Shown: positions 9,561 through 17,354 of the stretch, one piece after another
How positions within the stretch are numbered: the stretch's first letter is position 1
Layout: each line of letters begins with the position of its first letter
NCBI RefSeq assembly: GCF_001279695.1
Contig: NZ_LGDD01000095.1
Coordinates: 1 to 43,230 of the forward strand
Origin: Streptomyces sp. WM6378
Lineage (GTDB): Bacteria > Actinomycetota > Actinomycetes > Streptomycetales > Streptomycetaceae
Length of the DNA: 43,230 bases
Direction: 5' to 3'
The notes under the pieces: generated by a model
The model's input: the letters and a program-made list of their open reading frames with translations, nothing else
What the model was told of the DNA's origin: nothing
Databases searched by the model: none
Made by a program: the position numbers and the translations under genes

Positions 9561-10982
9561 GTGGCACCCATGCTCAACGGTTGCACGCCCTGGCCCGAGG
9601 AGTTCGTCGACCGCTACTGGATGTCCGGGCACTGGCGCGGCTACACCCTCGACGGCCTACTGCGCGACTGGGCCCTGCGGTACGGACCCCGGACCGCGCT
9701 CGTGCACGGCGCCACCGGCATCACGTACGCGCAGCTCAACCGGCGTGTGGACCGCATGGCCGCCGGGCTGCGGCTGCGCGGCATGCGGCCCGGGCAGCGG
9801 GTCGTCGTCCAGCTGCCGAACGTTCCGGAGCTCGTCAGCACCGTCTTCGCACTGATGCGGATCGGCGCGGTCCCCGTGTTCTGCCCGCTCTCCCACCGCG
9901 CGCCCGAGGTGTCCCACCTGGTGCGGGTCACCGAGGCCGTCGGCTATGTCGCCCCCTCGACGTACCAGGGCTTCGACCACACGGCGATGGCCGCCGACAT
10001 CGCGGCCCAAGGGCCGTTCCTGCGGCGGGTGTTCACCTATGAGCCGCCCGGCGCCTCGTCCCCGTACGGTGGCTTCTCGACCGACGTGTCGAGCTGCCAC
10101 TACTTCCCGCTGGGCTCCCTCGACTCGCCGCCCGGCCCGGCGCTCGCGCAGAGCGCCGGCGAGGTGGCGCTCTTCCTGCTCTCCGGCCGTACCGCCGGGA
10201 CGCTGAAGGTCATCCCGCGTACCCACAACGACTACGCCTACCAGGCGCGGGCCGCCGCCGAGCTGGTGTCGCTCACCGAGAACGACGTGTATCTCGCCGC
10301 GCTGCCCGCCGAGTCGAACTTCGCCTTCGGCTGCCCCGGCATCCTCGGCGCCCTCTCCGTCGGCGCCACCGTGGTCCTGGCCGACACCCCGCAACCCGCC
10401 GACTGCCTCCCCCTCATCGAGCGAGAGCGGGTCACCATCACGTCGTTGGACCCCGACACCGTCCAGCTCTGGCTCGATCAACTCCCCATAATGCAAGTCG
10501 ACTTGAGCAGTCTGCGTCTCGTGCAGATCGGTGGCGCGACGCCCTTGCGACGGGCGACCGCCGAGCGGATCGGCCCCGAACTGGGCTGCCGCCTACAGCA
10601 GGTGTACGGCATGGCCGAGGGGCTGCTCACCCTCACCCGGCCCGACGATCCCGACGAGACCGTGCTCACCACGCAGGGCCGCCCCCTCTCCCCCGACGAC
10701 GAGATCCGCATCGTCGACAGCGACGGCAAGGACGTGCCCGACGGGGAGCCGGGCGAACTCCTCGCCCGGGGTCCGCACACCCTGCGGGGCTACTACCGGG
10801 CGCCCGGCCACAACGCGCGCGCCTTCACCCCCAACGGCTTCTTCCGCACCGGCGCCCTCGCGCGGCGCACCCCGGACGGCGATCTGGTGATGACCGGCCG
10901 CCGCACGGAACAACCGGCCGGCGAGCCCGGCTGCCCCGGGGTCACCTCGTCAGCGTGCCGTCCGGGACCTCGCGGACGGTGA
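9561..10982 (+). CDS. Truncated, degenerate aryl-acid AMP ligase (DhbE/EntE-like)
   Basis: The N-terminal domain matches 2,3-dihydroxybenzoate/salicylate-AMP ligases: start PWPEEFVDRYW, IPRTHNDY, FGCPG substrate-pocket region, YGMAEGLL and GRPLSPDDEIRI. Several catalytic features are altered. The phosphate loop reads SGRTAGTLK instead of the usual SGGSTG/TTG-K form. The ribose-binding Asp of motif A7 (normally RTGD) is Ala (FRTGALAR). Homology stops after TGRRTEQ, so the ~100-residue lid domain with the catalytic Lys is gone; full members are about 540 residues and this one is 473. Its last 41 bp overlap the convergent DUF4157 gene, marking a rearrangement point. GTG at 9561 fits the AAGGA site; ATG at 9570 (MLNGCTPWPEE) is an alternative. 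It probably cannot complete adenylation and may be a pseudogene. Confidence 0.8.
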   Translation: MAPMLNGCTPWPEEFVDRYWMSGHWRGYTLDGLLRDWALRYGPRTALVHGATGITYAQLNRRVDRMAAGLRLRGMRPGQRVVVQLPNVPELVSTVFALMRIGAVPVFCPLSHRAPEVSHLVRVTEAVGYVAPSTYQGFDHTAMAADIAAQGPFLRRVFTYEPPGASSPYGGFSTDVSSCHYFPLGSLDSPPGPALAQSAGEVALFLLSGRTAGTLKVIPRTHNDYAYQARAAAELVSLTENDVYLAALPAESNFAFGCPGILGALSVGATVVLADTPQPADCLPLIERERVTITSLDPDTVQLWLDQLPIMQVDLSSLRLVQIGGATPLRRATAERIGPELGCRLQQVYGMAEGLLTLTRPDDPDETVLTTQGRPLSPDDEIRIVDSDGKDVPDGEPGELLARGPHTLRGYYRAPGHNARAFTPNGFFRTGALARRTPDGDLVMTGRRTEQPAGEPGCPGVTSSACRPGPRGR

Positions 10983-12040
10983 CCTTGCTCCGCTGCCGAT
11001 TCAGCGCGGCGGCCACGACGTCGCCGATGCCGTCCGGGTCGTTCAGCTGCGGGGCGGGTGACTCGGAGCGCTCGATGGCCCGCGTCAAGTACTCCGGGTT
11101 CCACGACGAGACGGCTCCGCTGACCTCGATGGACTCCACTCGGCGCTTGCCGATGCGAGCCTTGATCGCGGGCAGGATCTGGTCCGAGAACAGCTTGCCT
11201 TCCATGCGGAACAGGCTGGCATGGCCGCCCACCTTGCCGCCGTCGCGCAGGTAGGCGGTGATGACCAGGCAACTGGTCACGCTCGGGTACGTGATGGTGC
11301 CGCCCGGTCCGACCTCGTCGACCTCTCCTTCGGCGATCGAAACGGCGGTGTCACCTTGGGCGCGCTGTACTGCGACTTCGGCACGCTGTACGGCTACGTC
11401 CGCTGCCGCTTCCTCCGTGTGAGCCGCCTCGGCCCGCTGCACCGGCGCGCCGGACATCGCCCGCGTCGCGTTGGCTTCCGCCTCCCTTTCGAAGCGGTCG
11501 GAGGGGTCGGAGACCTTCAGGCCGGAGCCGTTGCCGGTGCCCGCGACCGGGCCCTGGCGCTGCTGGATGACGTGGGTCAGCTCGTGGGCCAGGGTGTGCT
11601 TGTCCGCTCCGCCGTCGCCGATGACGACGTGACTGCCCGAGGTGTACGCGCGGGCGCCGACCTCCGCCGCCGAGGCCTTGGCGGCGCTGTCGTTGTGGAT
11701 GCGCACGTCCGAGAAGTCCGCACCCAGCCGGGACTCCATGTCCGTACGGGTCGCGCTGTCGAGGGGCCGGCCGCCGGACCGCAGCACGTCGTGCACGGCG
11801 GAGCGCTGCACCTGCGGCTCCTCGCGGCTCCTCGGCCTGCTGGTGCTCACACCCGGCACCGTGCTGGTGCTGCTCCTGCGCCCAGGGGTGCCCGGCCTGG
11901 CGGAGCATCTGCACCACGACCGCGTTCCCCGCCGTGCTCTGCAGGGCGAGCCGCGCCCCGTCCTCGGCCTCGGGCTTTCGGGTCGGTGTGCGCCCGTTCT
12001 TCTCGGTGGCGTTCTCCACGGCGTTGTCTCGGTCGTGCAA
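10942..12040 (-). pseudogene. DUF4157 protein, frameshifted by a 10-bp tandem duplication
   Basis: The natural N terminus is in one frame (MHDRDNAVENATEKN from a TTG at 12040, then LALQSTAGNAVVVQMLRQ and QHQHGAGCEHQQAEEP). The rest is in another frame (VQRSAVHDVLRSGGRPLD, the DUF4157 core, and HELTH in HTLAHELTHVIQQRQG). The frames meet where the 10-mer GAGGAGCCGC (minus strand) occurs twice in tandem; removing one copy restores one frame reading AEEPQVQRSAV. DUF4157 proteins often accompany extracellular contractile injection systems, and the HExxH resembles a metalloprotease motif. The last ~125 residues form a separate domain with TSCLVITAYLRDGGKVGGHA, whose Cys-His spacing recalls CheD/CNF-type deamidases (inference). 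As it stands only truncated products can be made, unless the duplication reverts or slippage occurs. Confidence 0.85.
11814..11833. repeat. Exact 10-bp tandem duplication causing a frameshift
   Basis: GCGGCTCCTC occurs twice back to back (11814-11823 and 11824-11833, plus strand). Ten bases is not a multiple of three, so the second copy shifts the DUF4157 frame. Replication slippage at such a repeat could delete one copy and restore the gene. Confidence 0.9.
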
Positions 12041-12190
12041 GGGGTGCCTCTTCCCGCGCAGGATTCCAACTCCAACTCACCCTGGATACGCCCGAGTTGG
12101 GCTATCGGCCAGGTACGTGAAGGCAGCACGCGGCTGACCGAAAGGGCAGATACCCGCCTACGCCGAACCACCGTCACGTTCCAGCCATGT

Positions 12191-13237
12191 TCAGGCCTTC
12201 CCCAGGACCGGCCACAGGGCCGGGTCCTCGAAGTTCAGGGCCCAGATCGTCGTGTTGCGGATGCCGTAGCGGCGCAGCACCGGCAGGTCCGCGGTGACGC
12301 CCGCGGCGTCCTGGTACCAGACCTCGCGGACGCTGTCGTCCTCCTCGTACGTGAAGTGCGGGGTCTGGGAGTCCGGGTCGAGGCGGTAGGGGGCGCCCTG
12401 CGCCACGCGCAGCGCCTCGGCCTCGCGCCAGGTGACGTGGCGGGTCTTTCCTCCGGGCACCCAGTCCCAGCCGTAGGCGGGCAGGCCCATCTCCAGCTTG
12501 TCTGCGGGGATCAGCGCGGTGGCCCGGCGCAGGATGTCGTCGTACCACTGCGGGCTGGCCAGCGGGCCTGCGCTGCCGCCCTGCCAGTGCAGGTCGTACC
12601 CCATGACGCGGACCCTGTCGGCGGCCTTGCCGAGCGCCGCGTAGTCCCAGATCCGGCCGGTGTTCGCCGTCTGCGGGGACACCGTGAGCACGCACTGCTC
12701 GCCCAACGCGTGCAGCCGTCCGCAGAGTTCCCCGGCGAAGGCCGCGTAGGCGGCGCGCACCGCCAGGTAGTCCGCCTCACCCGTCGGGGCGATCGACTCG
12801 TAGTCGATGTCGATGCCGTCGTACGACCGGCTGCGTACGAGGGCGAGCAGGGTCTCGACGTGGGTGGTGCGGCTGGTGGGGTTCGTGAGGATGGCCGCGA
12901 GCTCGCCGGACTTCATCGTCTCCATGACCGTCGGCACGACCTTGATGCCGGCCTGGTGCAGCCCGTCGATGATGCGGGTCTCCCCCGCGCCCGGGTGGCC
13001 GTCGATCTTGTCCGCCGCCTTCGCCTGGTACCAGAACGGGCTGACGGTGTGCAGTTGGGCGGCGTGCCGCAGGGCGTCCGCGTACCCGCCCTCCTGGTCC
13101 CAGTACGGGAGCCAGCCGGAGACGGTCCGCGGGAGCGGCTCGTCGGCGGATGCCAGGGGCTGGACGAGGGCGGTGAGCAGCGCGGCGGCTGCGCACAGGA
13201 CGGCGAGGCGCGGGCGTGCGCCGGGGCGAAGGATCAT
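12191..13237 (-). CDS. Secreted glycoside hydrolase family 18 protein
   Basis: A 348-residue protein with a Sec signal peptide (about residues 1-31: RPRLAVLCAAAALLTALVQP then ASA|DEP) and a single GH18 catalytic barrel. The GH18 signature is intact as YDGIDIDYES (Asp-x-x-Asp-x-Asp-x-Glu, Glu the catalytic acid), supported by MGYDLHWQ and WALNFEDPALWP. GH18 enzymes cut beta-1,4 GlcNAc linkages in chitin, peptidoglycan or glycoprotein glycans. The absence of chitin-binding modules and the likeness to YaaH-type proteins suggest peptidoglycan or small glycan substrates rather than crystalline chitin (inference). It lies 150 bp upstream of the DUF4157 gene on the same strand. No DasR-like site was seen in front of it. 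Confidence 0.88.
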   Translation of the reverse strand: MILRPGARPRLAVLCAAAALLTALVQPLASADEPLPRTVSGWLPYWDQEGGYADALRHAAQLHTVSPFWYQAKAADKIDGHPGAGETRIIDGLHQAGIKVVPTVMETMKSGELAAILTNPTSRTTHVETLLALVRSRSYDGIDIDYESIAPTGEADYLAVRAAYAAFAGELCGRLHALGEQCVLTVSPQTANTGRIWDYAALGKAADRVRVMGYDLHWQGGSAGPLASPQWYDDILRRATALIPADKLEMGLPAYGWDWVPGGKTRHVTWREAEALRVAQGAPYRLDPDSQTPHFTYEEDDSVREVWYQDAAGVTADLPVLRRYGIRNTTIWALNFEDPALWPVLGKA

Positions 13238-13308
13238 GGGCCCGAGCCTGCGGCCCGCTCGGCGTACCCGCTCTGTGGGTTGGGCCGTACAGGCCCTACG
13301 GTGTCCGG

Positions 13309-13770
13309 ATGACTGCGTATGTCGACGACCACACCGACCGTCCCCCGCCGCCCGGCCAGAGCGGCCCGACGGCCACCACCGAGGCCGATCCCCACGACGT
13401 GGGGGCGGTCCGCATGGGCTACGCCCCGGACCGCGACGGCGACCCCGATCCCGGCGAGATCGTGTGGACCTGGGTGCCTTTCGAGGAGAACGACGGGCGC
13501 GGCAAGGACCGCCCGGTGCTTGCGGTGGCTCGCGAGGCGGCCGGCACGCTGCTCGCCGTGCAGTTGTCCAGCAAGCGCCACGACCACGACCGCGAGTGGG
13601 TGCCGATCGGCGTCGGGCCCTGGGACCGGGAGGGCCGCGAGTCCTGGGTGGATCTCGACCGGGTGCTGCGGCTGCACGAGCGGGGCATGCGGCGTGAGGC
13701 GTGCGCCCTGGACCTGCCCCGCTTCACCCTGGTCGCGGACCGGCTGCGCGAGCGGTACGGCTGGCGCTGA
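13309..13770 (+). CDS. PemK/MazF-like toxin-fold protein
   Basis: A 153-residue protein: a charged, proline-rich N terminus (1-45) followed by a PemK/MazF-like domain (about 48-150) with GEIVWTWVPFEENDGRGKDRPVLAV, the characteristic opening strands and RP(V/C)L turn. MazF/PemK proteins are RNases of toxin-antitoxin pairs. No small antitoxin gene is seen beside it, so this may be a stand-alone housekeeping member of the fold, common in Streptomyces, rather than an active toxin. TACGGT lies six bases before the ATG at 13309 and there is no ribosome site, which fits a leaderless transcript. Confidence 0.8.
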   Translation: MTAYVDDHTDRPPPPGQSGPTATTEADPHDVGAVRMGYAPDRDGDPDPGEIVWTWVPFEENDGRGKDRPVLAVAREAAGTLLAVQLSSKRHDHDREWVPIGVGPWDREGRESWVDLDRVLRLHERGMRREACALDLPRFTLVADRLRERYGWR

Positions 13771-13812
13771 GGCCATTCGGGTTGGCGCATTCGGGTCGAC
13801 GCCGATGCGCCG

Positions 13813-14667
13813 CTATCCCTTGAAGGCCGCCTCGAAGGCGCCCAGAGTTGTCTGATCCCTCGTCCGGTCCAGGACCGCGAAGACGACCTCGTCGAAGTGG
13901 CCCGCGAACCGGCCCTCCCCGGTGAGGTGGTCGCGGAACGCCGCGGCCACCCGCCCCGGGTCGTTCCGGAATACCCCGCACCCCCAGGCCCCGAGCACCA
14001 GACGCCGGTAGCCGTGCAGGGCCGCCGCCTCCAGTACGCGTCCGGCGCGCGCGTCGAGCACGGGCCCGATGCGGTGTGCCTGTTCGGGTGTACGGGTCCT
14101 GATCACCCCGGCGTTCGGGGCGGGCGAGGTCAGGAATCCGGCGAGGTAGGGCACGTCGAGGAGGCGGCCGCGGTCGTCGCGGAACACCGGGACGCCGGGT
14201 GAGTGGATGACCCGGTCGGTGTAGAACACGTCGCGGTCGCCGCGGTGGTGGGCGTAGAAGTCCGGGGCGCGCAGCAGCGTCGCGTACAGCGCGGACGAGC
14301 GGCAGAGCGCCTCCTCCTGGGCCTGGGCGCCGTTGAGGAAGCCGCCGCCGGGGTTGCGTGCGGAGGCGAAGGTGAGGACGGCGACCTTCCCGGACGCCCC
14401 GGCTTCGCCGACCGCCCCGGCCTGCCCCGCCTCGCCCACCAGCCGCCTTGCCGCGTCCAGGCTGCTCTCCCCGGTCACCTCGACGCGCGTCACGCGGTCC
14501 CGGTCTGGCGTGACGGCGAGCGGCTCCGGGCCGTGCAGGGTCGTGCCCGCGAGGGCGGCGGCCAGCGGCTGGGCGATCGACACGGTACGGCCGGTCTCGC
14601 TCTCGTACCGGCCGGTGTCGGTGATCTCCACCGTGTGGCGCGCGATCCCGCGCAGTCGTGCACTCAT
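13813..14667 (-). CDS. TIGR02452 family protein (macrodomain / PARG-like)
   Basis: A 284-residue cytosolic protein with the TIGR02452 hallmarks: FASARNPGGGFLNGAQAQEE, a glycine-rich macrodomain loop comparable to that of bacterial-type poly(ADP-ribose) glycohydrolases, then ALCRSSALYATL, VFYTDRVIHSPGVPVFR and LVLGAWGCGVFRNDP. Macrodomain proteins of this type bind or hydrolyse ADP-ribose conjugates; activity here is inferred from fold only. The ATG at 14667 (MSARLRGIA) matches the family; a further in-frame ATG lies at 14676. It is divergent from the ergothioneine operon with 135 bp between. Confidence 0.88.
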   Translation of the reverse strand: MSARLRGIARHTVEITDTGRYESETGRTVSIAQPLAAALAGTTLHGPEPLAVTPDRDRVTRVEVTGESSLDAARRLVGEAGQAGAVGEAGASGKVAVLTFASARNPGGGFLNGAQAQEEALCRSSALYATLLRAPDFYAHHRGDRDVFYTDRVIHSPGVPVFRDDRGRLLDVPYLAGFLTSPAPNAGVIRTRTPEQAHRIGPVLDARAGRVLEAAALHGYRRLVLGAWGCGVFRNDPGRVAAAFRDHLTGEGRFAGHFDEVVFAVLDRTRDQTTLGAFEAAFKG

Positions 14668-14730
14668 GAGGTGCATCGTGAACGTCCGCGGAAGATTGTC
14701 GCAATCGAATATCCGTCCGAGCAGGCGCTC

Positions 14731-14760
14731 TTGTGCGATGCGACGGCAGAGTCTTAGGTA
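14731..14760 (+). promoter_or_regulatory. Candidate promoter of the egt operon
   Basis: TTGTGC (14731-14736) and TTAGGT (14754-14759) are 17 bp apart, about 45-70 bases before the egtA ATG. This is the only reasonable -35/-10 pair seen in the egtA/macrodomain gap. It is a weak match, so the call is tentative. Confidence 0.35.
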
Positions 14761-14802
14761 GGACGGCATGTGCATCCGAGCCCTGGAAGGGGGCAAGCGT
14801 CC

Positions 14803-16056
14803 ATGAACACCAGTGAGTTGACGGAGACAGAGGCCGACGACCTGCTGCGATGTATCTGTTTCAAGACGGGTCCGCCACGCGCTGTCGGCGTGGAGCTGGA
14901 ATGGCTCGTCCACGATCTGCACCACCCCCGGCTTCCCGTCCGGCACGAGCGTCTGGAAGCCGCCTACGCCGCCTTACGCACCCTGCCGCTGCGGTCGCCG
15001 CTCACCGTCGAACCCGGCGGCCAGCTTGAGCTCAGCTCGCTGCCCGCCGCGTCCCTCATGGAGTGCATCTCCACCGTCTCCGCCGATCTGACGGCGGTTC
15101 GCGCCGCCCTCGAAGAGCGCGGCCTCGCACTCGTCGGCCTCGGTCAGGATCCCTGGCATCCCCCGCGCCGCATGCTGCGCCAGGCGCGGTACGACGCGAT
15201 GGAGGCTCATCTCGACCGTTCGGGTCCGGCCGGCCGGGCCATGATGTGCTCCTCGGCCTCCGTCCAGGTGTGCATCGACGCCGGGTACGAGGAGCCCGGC
15301 CCGCTCGGCTTCGGGCGCCGCTGGCTGATGGCCCATCTGCTGGGCGCGGTCCTGGTCGCCGCGTTCGCCAACTCCCCTTTCCGAGAAGCCGAGTTGACCG
15401 GCTGGCGGTCCACCCGGCAGGCCAACTGGAGCGACATCGACCCGGTGTGCGCGCTCGCCCCGCCGCTCGAAGAGCCGCCCCGCGAATCGTGGGCCGCACA
15501 CGTCCTGGACGCCCCGGTCATGTGCGTACGGGCCGAGGAGGGGCCGTGGTCGGCGCCGCCGGGTCTCACCTTCCGGCAGTGGCTGCGCACCGGTCTGCCG
15601 CGGCCGCCGACCCGCACGGACCTCGACTACCACCTGACCACCCTGTTCCCGCCGGTGCGGCCGCGCGGCCATCTGGAACTGCGCATGATCGACGCGCAGC
15701 CCGGCGACCACGGGTGGACCGTGCCGCTCGCCGTGACCAGTGCGCTCTTCGACGACCCGGAGGCGGCCGAGATCGCCTACCGGACCGTCAAACCCCTTGC
15801 TGAGCGCACCAGTTCGCTGCCAGCGCCGCGCAACCCGCTCTGGCGGGCGGCCGCCCACGACGGGCTCGCCGACCCCGAGCTGCGCGAGGCCGCCACCGCG
15901 TGCTTCACGGCGGCGCTCGACGCGCTCCCCCGCCTCGGCGCCTCCCCCGAGCTCCAGGCCCGGGTGGCCGCCTTCACCGACCGCTATGTCGTACGGGGCC
16001 GATGTCCGGCCGACGACACCCCCTCACCCGTCCCACCGAAGGACATCCGCATATGA
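14803..16056 (+). CDS. egtA: EgtA, glutamate-cysteine ligase of ergothioneine biosynthesis
   Basis: A 417-residue GCS2-type ligase that joins glutamate and cysteine with ATP to give gamma-glutamylcysteine, the sulfur donor used by EgtB. Family features include GVELEWLVHD at the N terminus, LTVEPGGQLELSSLP, MMCSSASVQVCIDAG, AFANSPF and the C-terminal GHLELRMIDAQPGD. The ATG at 14803 has GGAAGGGGG about nine bases upstream; an upstream in-frame GTG at 14770 is less likely. It is the first gene of egtABCD, and its TGA overlaps the egtB ATG (ATGA). Leu58 is encoded by TTA (14974-14976), the only such codon seen in the operon, which suggests translation limited by bldA tRNA. Confidence 0.95.
   Translation: MNTSELTETEADDLLRCICFKTGPPRAVGVELEWLVHDLHHPRLPVRHERLEAAYAALRTLPLRSPLTVEPGGQLELSSLPAASLMECISTVSADLTAVRAALEERGLALVGLGQDPWHPPRRMLRQARYDAMEAHLDRSGPAGRAMMCSSASVQVCIDAGYEEPGPLGFGRRWLMAHLLGAVLVAAFANSPFREAELTGWRSTRQANWSDIDPVCALAPPLEEPPRESWAAHVLDAPVMCVRAEEGPWSAPPGLTFRQWLRTGLPRPPTRTDLDYHLTTLFPPVRPRGHLELRMIDAQPGDHGWTVPLAVTSALFDDPEAAEIAYRTVKPLAERTSSLPAPRNPLWRAAAHDGLADPELREAATACFTAALDALPRLGASPELQARVAAFTDRYVVRGRCPADDTPSPVPPKDIRI
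14974..14976 (+). other. In-frame TTA codon in egtA
   Basis: TAC GCC GCC TTA CGC ACC CTG reads YAALRTL, with TTA at codon 58 counted from the ATG at 14803. The same leucine could be encoded by CTG/CTC, used almost everywhere else here. It marks the first gene of the ergothioneine operon as a probable bldA target. Confidence 0.9.
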
Positions 16057-17354
16057 CCGACCCGGAGCTGCTCAGGGCCCGCGCCCTGACAGCACTCACC
16101 GCTGCGCGCGCCCGCACCGGCGTGCTCACCTCCAGCGTTGACGACCGTGAACTGACCGCGCAGCACTCGCCGTTGATGTCCCCCCTCGTCTGGGACCTGG
16201 CGCACATCGGCAACCAGGAGGAGCAGTGGCTGCTGCGTGCCGTCGCCGGGCAGGACGCGATCCGGCCCGAGATCGACTCGCTGTACGACGCCTTCGAGCA
16301 TCCGCGCGCCGCCCGCCCCACCCTGCCGCTGCTCGCCCCCGCCGAGGCGCGCCGGTACGCCGCCGATGTGCGGGGCCGGGCGATCGACGTCCTGGAGCGC
16401 ACCCCGTTGCACGGCGGGCCGCTCACCGATGCCGCCTTCGCCTTCGGGATGATCGCCCAGCATGAACAGCAGCACGACGAGACCATGCTGATCACCCATC
16501 AGCTGCGCAAGGGCCCGGCCGCGCTCACCGCCCCCGAGCCGCCGCCCGGCAGCACCGAGGGTCTGCCCCCCGAAGTCCTCGTCCCCGCCGGCCCGTTCAC
16601 CATGGGCACCTCGACGGAGCCCTGGGCGCTGGACAACGAGCGCCCCGCGCACCACCGCATCGTGCCCGCCTTCCATCTGGATACGACCCCGGTGACGTGC
16701 GGGGCGTACCTCCGCTTCATCGAGGACGGCGGCTACCGCGAGGAGCGCTGGTGGGAGCCCGCGGGCTGGGCGATGGTCCGCGAGCACGAGCTGGGCGCGC
16801 CGCTGTTCTGGCGGCAGGAGGGCGGCCAGTGGCTGCGCAGGCGGTTCGGGGTGACCGAGCCGGTGCCGGTCAACGAGCCCGTGCTGCACGTCAGTTGGTA
16901 CGAGGCCGACGCCTATGCCCGCTGGGCCGGGCGGCGGCTTCCGACCGAGGAGGAGTGGGAGAAGGCGGCCCGCCACGACCCGGACTCGGGCCGCTCCCGC
17001 CGCTACCCGTGGGGCGACGGCGACCCCACCCCGGCCCACGCCAACCTCGGCCAGCGCCACTTGCGACCCGCTCCCGCCGGAACGTACCCCGAAGGCCAAT
17101 CACCCCTGGGAATACGGCAGTTGATCGGCGACGTGTGGGAGTGGACGTCCAGCGACTTCCTGCCCTACCCGGGCTTCGTGGCCTTCCCCTACCGCGAGTA
17201 CTCGGAGGTCTTCTTCGGGCCGGGACACAAGGTGCTGCGCGGCGGGGCGTTCTCCGTGGACGAGGTGGCCTGCCGGGGCACCTTCCGCAACTGGGACCTG
17301 CCGGTCCGGCGCCAGATCTTCGCGGGCTTCCGTACCGCCCGGGACGCAGACTGA
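16053..17354 (+). CDS. egtB: EgtB, hercynine sulfoxide synthase (iron-dependent sulfoxide synthase)
   Basis: A 433-residue non-haem iron enzyme that couples gamma-glutamylcysteine to hercynine with O2, forming the C-S bond and sulfoxide of the ergothioneine route. The DinB-like N-terminal domain (1-155) carries the three iron ligands His51 (LAHIGNQEEQW) and His137/His141 (QHEQQHDETML). The C-terminal formylglycine-generating/sulfatase-modifying domain (about 185-430) has VPAGPFTMGTS, RLPTEEEWEKAAR, GDVWEWTSSDF and RGGAFSVDEVACRGTFRNW. The start overlaps the egtA stop as ATGA, and its own TGA overlaps the egtC start (TGATG). Length is normal for the family. Confidence 0.97.
   Translation: MTDPELLRARALTALTAARARTGVLTSSVDDRELTAQHSPLMSPLVWDLAHIGNQEEQWLLRAVAGQDAIRPEIDSLYDAFEHPRAARPTLPLLAPAEARRYAADVRGRAIDVLERTPLHGGPLTDAAFAFGMIAQHEQQHDETMLITHQLRKGPAALTAPEPPPGSTEGLPPEVLVPAGPFTMGTSTEPWALDNERPAHHRIVPAFHLDTTPVTCGAYLRFIEDGGYREERWWEPAGWAMVREHELGAPLFWRQEGGQWLRRRFGVTEPVPVNEPVLHVSWYEADAYARWAGRRLPTEEEWEKAARHDPDSGRSRRYPWGDGDPTPAHANLGQRHLRPAPAGTYPEGQSPLGIRQLIGDVWEWTSSDFLPYPGFVAFPYREYSEVFFGPGHKVLRGGAFSVDEVACRGTFRNWDLPVRRQIFAGFRTARDAD

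Noticed and set aside
7529..13237. A complete siderophore or antibiotic gene cluster built on the aryl-acid ligase and monooxygenase
   Set aside because: No NRPS, PKS, isochorismate genes or carrier proteins are present and the ligase is damaged.
10942..13237. A contractile injection system locus around the DUF4157 gene
   Set aside because: No sheath, tube, baseplate or AAA+ genes are in the window; the gene is solitary.
13309..13770. An active toxin-antitoxin system
   Set aside because: Only the PemK/MazF-like protein is present; no antitoxin-sized partner gene lies beside it.
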